From the NCBI RefSeq assembly GCF_014648555.1, contig NZ_BMRI01000026.1:31473-95472 (forward strand): a DNA stretch of 64,000 nucleotides, read 5' to 3'. Each line of letters starts with the position of its first letter. The stretch's first letter is position 1. This DNA comes from Kitasatospora griseola (GTDB lineage Bacteria; Actinomycetota; Actinomycetes; Streptomycetales; Streptomycetaceae). The notes under the pieces were generated by a model that worked only from the letters and a program-made list of their open reading frames with translations, did not search any database and was not told where the DNA came from. Below, in pieces: positions 1-6,999 of this stretch. The translations under genes and the position numbers were made by a program.

Positions 1-67
1 GCTACCCTGCAAGGGTTCGAAACGACCGAACGACCGCAGCAGAACCCAGGACGACAGGAGAACGGGT

Positions 68-199
68 GTGACCAGCGACGGCGTGCGCGATGAGAAGGCG
101 CGTCGCAAGCAGATGATGATCCGCGCACTGATCTACATCGTGGGGACCCACCTGTTCGCCGGCTTCGTGGGCCTGCTGTTCGTCGTCGGGCACCGCTGA
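68..199 (+). CDS. Small single-TM membrane protein (DUF6126-like)
   Basis: A 43-residue protein read from a GTG start, with an AGGAG ribosome binding site just upstream (about 56-60). The N-terminal 18 residues are charged (several Arg, Lys, Asp, Glu). They are followed by one hydrophobic segment (about residues 19-40, containing IYIVGTHLFAGF and LLFVVG) and a short HR tail, so it should be a single-pass membrane peptide. The size and the 'GTHLFAGF' core recall the DUF6126 family of Streptomyces, which I remember but cannot check. Such genes often sit next to XRE regulators. The function is unknown. Confidence 0.65.
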   Translation: MTSDGVRDEKARRKQMMIRALIYIVGTHLFAGFVGLLFVVGHR

Positions 200-215
200 C
201 GGAGCCCCCCGGCCG

Positions 216-557
216 TCAGTGCGCGGCGGCGTCGGCCCCCGGTGCGGGCAGCGCCCGGGCCGCGACCTGCGCCAGGTGCGCGTCGAACGCGGCGGCTGGG
301 TCCGGGTGCACCCGGACCAGCGCGACCATCGCGGTGATCATCACGTCGCACAGCTCGCCCGCGACGTCGTCCCAGGTGTGCGAGAAGCCCTTGCGCGGAT
401 TCTGGCCGAGCACGCCGATCACCGCCTCGGCCACCTCCCCGGCCTCCTCGCTGACCTTCAGGCACTGCAACACCCGCTGCATCTCCGCGGGTTGAGTACT
501 GCCGTCGGCCAGCCACGCCGCCAGCCGCCGCACCGTCTCCCACTGCTGCGCGTCCAC
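216..557 (-). CDS. MazG-like nucleotide pyrophosphohydrolase family protein
   Basis: A 113-residue all-alpha protein. The helix containing KVSEEAGEVAEAV (about residues 34-46) carries the E-x2-E metal-binding pattern, and ELCDVMITA (about 68-76) supplies the second acidic pair of the MazG/dUTPase-like fold. Members of this superfamily hydrolyse (d)NTPs to monophosphates and pyrophosphate, and they need Mg2+. The actinobacterial MazG-like subgroup is short, as here, and its substrate is not established. The Ala/Pro-rich C-terminal tail is not conserved. The gene is transcribed leftwards, and a long inverted repeat (582-655) separates it from the next minus-strand gene, so it is probably a separate transcription unit. 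Confidence 0.8.
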   Translation of the reverse strand: MDAQQWETVRRLAAWLADGSTQPAEMQRVLQCLKVSEEAGEVAEAVIGVLGQNPRKGFSHTWDDVAGELCDVMITAMVALVRVHPDPAAAFDAHLAQVAARALPAPGADAAAH

Positions 558-581
558 GTTCCCGCCCCTTCGCCGCCGTCA

Positions 582-673
582 CTCGTCCTGCCGCAACGAC
601 CGTACCCGGCGCGGGCGGTGGCCAGGGCCGGGTACGGTCGTTGCGACAGGACGAGTACGGTCGCTGTGGCAGG
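582..673. repeat. Long near-perfect inverted repeat plus a third partial copy
   Basis: Arms at 582-610 and 627-655 are 29 bases long and pair with one mismatch around a 16-base spacer. A third, diverged copy of the 20-base core (GTACGGTCG...GCAGG) follows directly at about 655-673. It lies between two minus-strand genes, downstream of the UBP zinc-finger gene and upstream of the MazG-like gene. It could act as a terminator for the former or be a small dispersed repeat; no T-run follows. Confidence 0.7.
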
Positions 674-681
674 GCGGGGAG

Positions 682-1044
682 TCAGCGCAGGCGCTGCTGC
701 CAGTCGATCGGGACGTGCCCGGCCGGGCCCGGGGTGGGCTGGGTGACCGGGTGCGCGGACGGGCCGGCCAGCGGCGGTCCCTCGTAGAACTGCTCGGTCT
801 CGGTGTTCCAGAACCAGTCCTCGCCCGGTTCGAAACTGGTCAGGAACGGGTGGCCGGCCGACCGGGCGTGCGCGCTGGCGTGCTGGGACGGCGAGGAGTC
901 GCAGCATCCGATGTGTCCGCACGCCGCGCACCGGCGCAGGTGGAACCACCAGCCCTGGCCCTCGCCGGCCAGGCACTCCATGCAGCCGTCGCCACTGGGC
1001 GGCACCTTCGGGTCGATACCGGGGATCGTCGTGTCGTCACTCAT
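682..1044 (-). CDS. UBP-type zinc finger domain protein
   Basis: A protein of about 120 residues with a zinc-finger UBP domain. The ligand pattern is visible as CMECLAGEG, then [14 protein letters not shown], then [13 protein letters not shown], giving the Cys and His set of the family. In eukaryotes this fold binds the ubiquitin C-terminus. Bacterial stand-alone versions of 90-130 residues are common in actinomycetes, with no known role. I chose the ATG at 1044 because a GAGGAG ribosome binding site sits about 8 bases upstream; a GTG three codons earlier abuts that site and is less likely. The C-terminal part ([12 protein letters not shown]) is typical of the family. Confidence 0.85.
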   Translation of the reverse strand: MSDDTTIPGIDPKVPPSGDGCMECLAGEGQGWWFHLRRCAACGHIGCCDSSPSQHASAHARSAGHPFLTSFEPGEDWFWNTETEQFYEGPPLAGPSAHPVTQPTPGPAGHVPIDWQQRLR

Positions 1045-1186
1045 CTCGGGCACCTCCTCGGAAAGGGTATGCCCGGGGTGGCGGCCGACGCCGGTAGGCG
1101 GCTCCCGGCGCGGCGCGCCTCCCGGGGTGGGGCGTTTCTTTGCCGTCCGTTGGGGTGCTGACGGTGTGAAGGTGGATTCCGTCCTG

Positions 1187-1204
1187 ATCTACAGTGCTGT
1201 AGAT
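1187..1204. promoter_or_regulatory. 18-bp perfect palindrome upstream of the TerD gene
   Basis: ATCTACAG-TG-CTGTAGAT (8-2-8) is perfectly palindromic and lies about 95 bases before the TerD start, in an AT-richer patch. The TACA/TGTA half-sites resemble BlaI/MecI-type operators. That assignment is inference, and no BlaI gene is in the window. Confidence 0.5.
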
Positions 1205-1297
1205 TCAATGGCGGGGCCTGGGCCCGCGGACGCGGCCGGGGGCCGGCCGCCGGACCGAACTGCCGGTCCCGGCACGGGGATACCACAGGAGGGCAAT

Positions 1298-1873
1298 ATG
1301 GGAGTCTCGCTCGCCAAGGGCGGAAACGTCTCGCTGACCAAGGAGGCGCCGGGACTCACCACCGTCATCGTCGGCCTCGGCTGGGACGTTCGGGCCACCA
1401 CGGGCGCCGACTTCGACCTCGACGCCAGCGCACTGCTGTGCAACGAGGCCGGCCGGGTCCTCAGCGACCAGCACTTCGTCTTCTACAACAACCTGCGCAG
1501 CCCCGAGGGTTCGGTCGAGCACAGCGGCGACAACCTGACCGGCGGCGGCGACGGTGACGACGAGCAGATCAAGGTCGACCTGACGGCCGTCCCGCCGCAG
1601 GTCGCGAAGGTCGTCTTCCCGGTGTCGATCTACGACGCCGAACAGCGCCGCCAGAGCTTCGGCCAGGTCCGCAACGCCTTCATCCGAGTCGTCAACGAGG
1701 CCGACGGCACCGAGGTCGCCCGCTACGACCTCTCCGAGGACGCCTCCACCGAGACCGCGATGGTCTTCGGCGAGCTCTACCGCTACGGCACCGAATGGAA
1801 GTTCCGCGCCATCGGCCAGGGCTACGCCTCCGGCCTGCGTGGCATCGCACTCGACTACGGCGTCAACGTCTGA
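1298..1873 (+). CDS. terD: TerD family stress/tellurium-resistance protein
   Basis: A 191-residue TerD protein of the family's usual length, starting [19 protein letters not shown]. The ATG follows a CAGGAGGG ribosome binding site (about 1286-1293). The calcium-binding signatures are present: [10 protein letters not shown] near residues 38-47, and the [17 protein letters not shown] to GDDE segment near residues 68-90. TerD proteins are cytoplasmic Ca2+-binding beta-sandwich proteins. They are linked to tellurite, phage and membrane stress, and in Streptomyces they are present in several copies. The neighbours are not ter genes, so this is an isolated copy. An 18-bp palindrome lies upstream and a strong hairpin terminator lies directly downstream. 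Confidence 0.95.
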   Translation: MGVSLAKGGNVSLTKEAPGLTTVIVGLGWDVRATTGADFDLDASALLCNEAGRVLSDQHFVFYNNLRSPEGSVEHSGDNLTGGGDGDDEQIKVDLTAVPPQVAKVVFPVSIYDAEQRRQSFGQVRNAFIRVVNEADGTEVARYDLSEDASTETAMVFGELYRYGTEWKFRAIGQGYASGLRGIALDYGVNV

Positions 1874-1882
1874 CACCCGGAA

Positions 1883-1910
1883 AGGGCCGGATCCTGCGGG
1901 ATCCAGCCCT
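1883..1910 (+). terminator. Hairpin terminator after the TerD gene
   Basis: Bases 1883-1894 pair with 1899-1910 (12 positions, one mismatch) around a 4-base loop, ten bases after the TerD stop codon. There is no long T-run, as is usual in high-GC actinomycetes. Confidence 0.65.
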
Positions 1911-1946
1911 TCCTGCGTTCTCCGTCCCGCCGTTGCCGAGGGCCTG

Positions 1947-3008
1947 TCACAGAGCGGGGAGGCTCCCGGACTTCACCGCCGAGACGAACGCCTGCCAGGT
2001 GTCGGTCGAGAATCCCAGAACGGGGCCGCCGGGGTCCTTGGAGTCACGCACCGGCACCACGCCGGCGTCGACGAAGTCGTATGCCGCTTCGATGCACTGC
2101 CCGCCGTCGCTGCCGCTGTAGCTGCTCTTGAACCACCGGGCGGCGGACAGGTCGACCTTCGGACTCATGTTCAACAGCCCTTCCATGATGCGGAGGATCA
2201 GGCGGGACGATTCCGGTGCCGACAGGACTTCGGCCCGGAGCCGATCATAGGCGCGGGATCGCTCACCGACCTGTCTCGGATTGTTGGAGAACGCCCCTCT
2301 GCTGAGCGATTCCGCGTACTGCCACTCCGGCCCCTCGGGCAGTCTCAGCAGAGTGAACGACGCGCCGAACGGCGCACGTTCTCCGATGCCGTAAGGCGCC
2401 ACCTGGAGAACGATGTTGGGGCGCTGCGCCAGTCGCAGCAAGTGGCGCAGTTGGTCCGCCATGACCACCGGGCCGCCGACCGCCCGGTGCAGGACTGCCT
2501 CGTCCAGGATGACCACCAGGAACGGTGCCGAGTCCGCTTCGAGGAACCGTGCCTGCCGACCCAGCCGTGCCGCGACCCGCTCATCGATCAAGTCCTCGTC
2601 ACCCGCTGCGTCGCCCTGTGCGAGCAGCGCCCGAGCGTAGGTCGGCGTCTGCAGCAGGCCAGGAATCCAAGCGATCTCGTACTGCCGGAGGACGGTGGCC
2701 CGCGCCTCCATTTCGGCGAAACGGCGGAACCAGTCCGGGTGTTCGACCTCCCGGTGCCAAGGGACCTTCTGCCAGACGCGCAGCAGCATGCCTCCTGTGC
2801 CTAGGAGCTTGTCGCAGGCGTGGACGAAGTCCTCCTGCGGTACGCGCTCGGCGGCCTCGATCCGGCTGATCAGCGACCGGTCGCAGGGGATCAGCCGCGC
2901 CAGCTCGCCCTGTGACAGCCCCGCGCGCTCGCGGGCCTCCGACAGTTCCGAGGCGAAGAACCCCGGTGAGCAGAACGCTTGTTCCCGTACGGCCTCCCGA
3001 CGGCCCAC
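1947..3008 (-). CDS. Fused XRE/DUF5753 regulator and DUF397 protein
   Basis: A 353-residue protein. An XRE helix-turn-helix occupies about residues 20-75 (SEARERAGLSQGELARLI, SLISRIEAAERVP). A DUF5753 domain follows at about 85-265 (WFRRFAEMEARATVLRQYE, PGLLQTPTYARALL). From Met281 there is a full DUF397 domain (ARWFKSSYSGSDGGQCIEAA, VPVRDSKDPGGPVLGFS). In the WhiJ-like Streptomyces systems these are normally two adjacent genes, the small DUF397 protein modulating its partner regulator. Here no stop codon separates them. The codon for Met281 (2168) still has a GAAGGG ribosome-binding-like sequence upstream, so internal initiation is possible. The GTG start is preceded by GGAGGGAG. The gene diverges from 3122. 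Confidence 0.85.
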   Translation of the reverse strand: MGRREAVREQAFCSPGFFASELSEARERAGLSQGELARLIPCDRSLISRIEAAERVPQEDFVHACDKLLGTGGMLLRVWQKVPWHREVEHPDWFRRFAEMEARATVLRQYEIAWIPGLLQTPTYARALLAQGDAAGDEDLIDERVAARLGRQARFLEADSAPFLVVILDEAVLHRAVGGPVVMADQLRHLLRLAQRPNIVLQVAPYGIGERAPFGASFTLLRLPEGPEWQYAESLSRGAFSNNPRQVGERSRAYDRLRAEVLSAPESSRLILRIMEGLLNMSPKVDLSAARWFKSSYSGSDGGQCIEAAYDFVDAGVVPVRDSKDPGGPVLGFSTDTWQAFVSAVKSGSLPAL

Positions 3009-3121
3009 CCGTGCTCCCTCCGGTGACAGGCCCCGATGTCACGACCTGACGCCTACTCAGCGTAGCCCCGCAGGCCGACTCTTGTAGCGGAAAGCACAGC
3101 GCGGCGCACAGGAGCACCCTC

Positions 3122-3484
3122 ATGTCGACAGTCGTCCAACTCCCGCCCCGGTGCAGGGTCGTACCCCTGCCCTCGCCTCCCGGCGCGGTCGACCTGTGGG
3201 GCGTGGCCGTGGAGGGCGACGGAGGTTGCCTCGTGCCCGGGCCGGACGGCGAGCCCCTGGCCTTCCACAGCTTCACCGAAGCCACCCGATGGGTGGCGTC
3301 CCTGGCGGAGCCGTGGCGGCCCCGGGAGGGCCGAGCTGCTCACGACCAACGGTCGGGCCAGGACGTGCGGGTGATGGCCATTCACGAGTGCGGCGTGTTC
3401 GTGCGGCGAGTGCGGGACGGACGGGAGGGCGTCACGTCGCTCGACGACCTGTCCCCGCCGCAGCGAATCGCTCCGCCGCGGTGA
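3122..3484 (+). CDS. Uncharacterised small protein divergent from the XRE fusion
   Basis: A 120-residue protein with an AGGAG ribosome binding site 7 bases before the ATG. I do not recognise a family. The first half is beta-rich (CRVVPLPSPPGAVDLWGVAV, CLVPGPDGEPLAFHSF). A Trp-containing helix (EATRWVASLAEPW) and a second strand region (VRVMAIHECGVFVRRV) follow. There is no signal peptide or membrane segment. It is translationally coupled to the next gene by a GTGA overlap and is transcribed divergently from the XRE/DUF5753/DUF397 gene, a position often held by genes such regulators control. The 113-bp divergent gap contains a short inverted repeat (GTGACA at 3023-3028, TGTCAC at 3037-3042). 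Confidence 0.65.
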   Translation: MSTVVQLPPRCRVVPLPSPPGAVDLWGVAVEGDGGCLVPGPDGEPLAFHSFTEATRWVASLAEPWRPREGRAAHDQRSGQDVRVMAIHECGVFVRRVRDGREGVTSLDDLSPPQRIAPPR

Positions 3485-3765
3485 CGGAGCCTGCCGACCG
3501 GGCGTGGGACGCGGCTGCCCAACTGGTCGCGCTGACCGGGGAGGAGGTGCGGCTGGCACACCTGGCGGACGGCGTCCGGCTCCGATTCCGAGCACCGTCC
3601 CTCGCCGACGGGTCACACCTCGAACTGCTGCGGATCCTCGGAGAGTCCGACTCCTTCGGGCGCGAGCGCCGGTCCGACGGCAGCGGCGAGCTGTGGGCCT
3701 TGGCTCTCGGGTGTCCAGGCCGTGGCCGCGGCCGAATTCTCCGATCGGATTCAGATCACCCATAG
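3481..3765 (+). CDS. Uncharacterised small protein, coupled to the upstream gene
   Basis: Reading from the GTG at 3481, whose last bases overlap the preceding stop (GTGA), gives 94 residues ending at a TAG. The N-terminal two thirds (DRAWDAAAQLVALTGEEVRL, LAHLADGVRLRFRAPSLADG, HLELLRILGESDSFGRE) have sensible protein composition. The last 20 residues are Arg/Gly-rich and may be degenerate. No family is recognised. The coupling suggests it is made together with the 3122 product, probably as a small accessory pair near the XRE regulator. Confidence 0.5.
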   Translation: MTEPADRAWDAAAQLVALTGEEVRLAHLADGVRLRFRAPSLADGSHLELLRILGESDSFGRERRSDGSGELWALALGCPGRGRGRILRSDSDHP

Positions 3766-4080
3766 ATGTGCAATTTCTCATTCGCACACCTCGCTCGGAT
3801 CCGGTGGATCCGCTAAGGATTGGACCGCGGAAGGCGGAAATCGGCCCGCACCGCCGATGCAGTCGTTGTCGAACTTCCGGACGTCTTGTCAGTACATGCC
3901 CCTCTTGCGTGAGTTCGAGGTGCCTCGCACGCCGGTCGGGCTGCCGTCGCGGGATCGTTACCGGACTTCGAAGCGGAGATTTCAGGCATATGGCGAAATT
4001 GGCGCTTCACATTTCGATCCCGCACAGAGAACATCTAGGAATCAAAGCCTTCCACCCGGTCGGCGACTCACGGAAATTGG
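3766..4080. other. AT-richer intergenic region before the FG-GAP gene
   Basis: About 315 bases with no convincing reading frame and noticeably lower GC than the rest of the window (for example 3768-3790 and 3990-4075). It contains a 7-3-7 palindrome CGGATCC-GGT-GGATCCG at 3796-3812. It presumably holds the promoter of the secreted FG-GAP protein; I see nothing else. Confidence 0.45.
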
Positions 4081-5229
4081 GTGCGATTCATGTCCGATCG
4101 AACTTCCGACCTGCGCAAATCGCGGCTCTCCGGCCCCAAGGCGCGCCAGTTGCCACGCCTGCTCGCCCTGATCGCTTCCGGCGCTCTCGGAATCGGCCTG
4201 CTCGGGATCCCGGCCGCCGGCGCGACCAGCTTCGACGTCTCCCTGTCCCCGGCCACGGCGTTCACGACCGAGGGCATCGCCTACAGCGACGTCACTGGCG
4301 ACGGAGATGCGGACATCCTGCTGCCGGACAGCGCCGGCAATCTCCGCGTCATCCAGAACACCACCGAAACGCCCGACACGGGTCGGCTCTTCGGATACGC
4401 AGCCGACTCGCCCACCGGCACCTGGCAGGGCGTCCAGATCACCCACCACGGCTCACTGTTCGGCGGCGTCTACCGCAGCGACCTGATCGCCCACCCGGCC
4501 GGCGACCGACGCATGTACCTGTACATGAACTCGCCCACCGGATTCTCCATCAGCACCGGGTTCTTCCTCAACGGCAGCACCACCCAGGGCGCGGTCACCT
4601 GCCTCAGCGCTGGCGGCGTCACGGTCACCTGCCCGTCCGAGCTCGGCACCGACTGGAGCAACGCCAACCAGATCCTCGCCATCGGCTCCGTCAACAACGA
4701 GACAACCAGCACTCCGGCCAGGACCAACCTCGTCGCGGTGATCGGCACGAAGCTCTGGCTGTTCTCCCCGGGGAGTAACAGTGTCAAGCTGCTCGCCCCG
4801 ACCGACACTCTGCTCTCCGCCCTCGACTGGAGCGACTACGACCTGATCGGCCCCGGCCCCGCCAACGGCACCACCACCTGCACCGACGCTGCCGGGACGA
4901 CCACCACCACCTCGCAGGCCACCCTGTGGACTCGCGAGCGCAGCACCGGCCGGATCCTCGCGTACCCGATCACCAGGAACCCCGCCAACAACTGCGCCAT
5001 CGACTACTCCGCGCTCGCCGACCCGGCCCAGGGCACCGTCATCGGCAACGGCATCGCCCCCAGCGCCTACCCCGTCGTCGGCTCGGTCGGCGACCTGACC
5101 GGAGACGGCATCCCGGACCTGTACGGGCAGAACCCGGCGGGCCAGGTGACCGTCTGGCCGGGTGCGGTCGGCGACGCGACCGGGCGCCCGGGCGCGGTCA
5201 CCGGCTTCGAGGCGCCGCTTGCCGGCTAG
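4081..5229 (+). CDS. Secreted FG-GAP/VCBS-repeat protein
   Basis: A 382-residue protein with a long Sec-type signal peptide: a basic N-terminus (KSRLSGPKARQLPR), a hydrophobic core (LLALIASGALGIGLLGIPAA) and a likely cleavage site after AAGA. Two clear FG-GAP-type calcium-binding repeats remain, at the start of the mature protein (YSDVTGDGDADILLPDSAGN) and at its end (VGDLTGDGIPDLYGQNPAGQ). The degenerate middle should complete a beta-propeller. Streptomycetes secrete many such proteins, often fused to enzymes or acting in adhesion; none has a catalytic domain here. The GTG at 4081 has a GGAAA 4 bases upstream. An in-frame ATG at 4090 is the alternative start. Confidence 0.8.
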   Translation: MRFMSDRTSDLRKSRLSGPKARQLPRLLALIASGALGIGLLGIPAAGATSFDVSLSPATAFTTEGIAYSDVTGDGDADILLPDSAGNLRVIQNTTETPDTGRLFGYAADSPTGTWQGVQITHHGSLFGGVYRSDLIAHPAGDRRMYLYMNSPTGFSISTGFFLNGSTTQGAVTCLSAGGVTVTCPSELGTDWSNANQILAIGSVNNETTSTPARTNLVAVIGTKLWLFSPGSNSVKLLAPTDTLLSALDWSDYDLIGPGPANGTTTCTDAAGTTTTTSQATLWTRERSTGRILAYPITRNPANNCAIDYSALADPAQGTVIGNGIAPSAYPVVGSVGDLTGDGIPDLYGQNPAGQVTVWPGAVGDATGRPGAVTGFEAPLAG

Positions 5230-5439
5230 GAACTGTCCTGGTGGAAGCGTGTGAGTTCCAGGAACCCTGACAGTCGAACGGCCGGAGGGCGGTGCTGGTC
5301 GTTCTGCACGCGGGTTGACGGTGGAGGCCCCTCTCGCCGGGTTGGGCCTCCGCCGTCGAACGGCGCGGCAGGTGGCCCACCGGTGGTTCTGCCACGAGGC
5401 GCTGCCGGTGGCGGGACGCGAGGGCCGAGCCGTCGTCGG

Positions 5440-5700
5440 GTCGTGGGCGGTGGGCAGTCGGGGCGGTGTGGTGCTCGTGGTCGCAGGCGAGGAAGACGTT
5501 GACTCGCAGGCCGTGATCGTCGTTCGGCCGGTACACGGTGTCCTGGTAGTCCATCCCGGCCGCCCGCTCGTCGATTCGGTGCATGCCGGGACTGTTGTCC
5601 GCCAGCAGCGAGACCGACAGCAGTTGCTGCGTGTCGCACAGCCGGTCGGGGTGACCGCACCTGCGAGGGGCTCCTGCGGCACAGTGAAACCCTCGGTCGG
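5440..5700 (-). pseudogene. Decayed coding fragment of unknown family
   Basis: In the 670-base gap 5230-5901 only this part looks protein-coding. One minus-strand frame reads LCDTQQLLSVSLLADNSPGM then DYQDTVYRPNDDHGLRVNVF and LACDHEHH, with codon use like real genes of this genome. Upstream of it a different frame (TVPQEPLAGAVTPTG) looks like the continuation, so a frameshift is likely. Beyond these segments the translation becomes Arg/Pro-rich noise. I cannot name the family. The remainder of the gap shows nothing. Confidence 0.35.
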
Positions 5701-5901
5701 CCCGCGCTAGGCATTGATCGTCTCCGTCGCCGTGCCACCAGGAGACCCAGCCCGCACGGAGACTCGGCGCGCCCATCACGTCTTCACCCGGGCCGGCCGC
5801 CCGGCTCACGCCGGTCCGCCTGCCGCGCGGTGCACGCCCCGACTCCCGCCCGTCGTCGGAGCGTCAGCCACCGGCCGACCGCCCCCGGTGGCGGCCGTCC
5901 G

Positions 5902-6345
5902 TCAGCCCGCGAGCGAGGCGGAACGGCGTCGGCGGCGGGCCCGGACGGCCAGCCGGAGCCAGAGCAGCAGTCCTGCGAGCCCGCCGGCGGCGATCCCCAG
6001 GCCGCGCTGCGCGGCTCCGCCGCCGTCCGGCGGGTACACCTTGCCGTCGTGGCCGACCGCCCGGGCTTGATCGCCCAGCACGCGAACCGGGAGACGGCCC
6101 ATCACCTGGGCGCCGGTCAGGGCGGGTTCTGCCGGATCGTCCGGCTTGAAGGTGCCCTCGACCACGCAACGGCCGCAGTTCACGGCCTCCTTGGTGACGG
6201 TGAACACCCCCGGACTGCCCGCGCCCCGCGCCACTGCCCGGCCCGACGCCGCATACCCGGCGCCCACCATCAGCAACAGCAGCGCGACCACCAGCACCAC
6301 CCAGCGGATCGCCGCGGCCTGCGCCCTGCTCCGCCGGTCGTCCAT
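5902..6345 (-). CDS. Two-TM membrane protein of unknown function
   Basis: A 147-residue protein. After a basic start (MDDRRSRAQAAAIR) there is a membrane helix (about residues 14-33, WVVLVVALLLLMVGAGYAAS). An extracytoplasmic loop of about 75 residues contains two Cys in VNCGRCVVEG. A second membrane helix (about 114-133) is followed by a strongly basic cytoplasmic tail (RARRRRRS). This layout fits an exported loop displayed between two helices, with the Cys pair perhaps disulfide-bonded. The family is not recognised. It is transcribed away from the ATP-grasp remnant and appears monocistronic. Confidence 0.7.
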   Translation of the reverse strand: MDDRRSRAQAAAIRWVVLVVALLLLMVGAGYAASGRAVARGAGSPGVFTVTKEAVNCGRCVVEGTFKPDDPAEPALTGAQVMGRLPVRVLGDQARAVGHDGKVYPPDGGGAAQRGLGIAAGGLAGLLLWLRLAVRARRRRRSASLAG

Positions 6346-6520
6346 TGCCGCACCCGTCCTCGGCCCACCCGTCGAAAGACCGTCATCGTGCCATACGCGT
6401 GCTGGATCGTCAGAGGACGGTCAGGGCGGTTGCGGAGCTCAACTGGTCGTGGCGAGCCGGGACCGGGCCGGCACAGAGTTCGGCAAGTCGGGTCATGCGT
6501 CGGAGCCTTCCCGGAGTCGG

Positions 6521-6918
6521 TCAGCGACAGCGAAAGCGATCGAGTCGGGGTGCCATGCCCACGGCCCGTTTGGGGTTGCATTCAAGGAAGCACCAGGCAC
6601 CGGCCGCGGTGACGGCGAAGTCGAGCGCCTTCGCCACCAGGGCCTGGAACAGGTGAGGGCAGGCGGCCACCGCGCCGGTGATCTCGTGCGCGCGCACCTC
6701 TCGCACCCACACGTGTCGCGCCCGGCCGTCAACCTGGCACGGGGTGTTCCGCCGCGGCTTGTGGACCACTCCGCCCAACTGACGGTCGATCAACACATGT
6801 GCTCTGCCGGGGTCGTTGGTGGTCATGGTGTCGGGGACGGGGAAACCGCTGCGCTGCGTGGCGACGAGCTGGGCCGGCGCGTACTCCGCCGCCCGGGTGT
6901 TCCACGGGGTAGCTCAGG
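6521..6918 (-). pseudogene. Remnant of an ATP-grasp RiPP (graspetide-type) maturase
   Basis: The frame reads AAEYAPAQLVATQRSGFPVP, DTMTTNDPGRA, GGVVHKPRRNTPCQVDG, VWVREVRAHEITGAVAACPH, LFQA and then directly ALDFAVTAAGAWCFLECNP. These are the ordered motifs of the MvdD/TgnB-like ATP-grasp ligases of Streptomyces, which install ester or amide cross-links in ribosomal peptides. Intact enzymes are about 300-330 residues. Here the N-terminal third is missing (a stop lies just upstream), the segment between LFQA and ALDFAV is deleted, and the C-terminus ends early. The ECNP metal/ATP-site motif survives. It cannot be functional. No precursor peptide gene is evident beside it. Confidence 0.7.
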
Positions 6919-6999
6919 TCGTGGGCCCGGAGCGACGCCAGGATGCCGCCGGCGGGCCGGCACGCGGCCTGCGTCGCCGGTCTCCGGCGCCTGGTGCTG

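Noticed and set aside
11-25. A tRNA fragment at the left edge (GGGTTCGAAAC).
   Set aside because: No flanking T-stem or acceptor pairing; the match is limited to the loop sequence.
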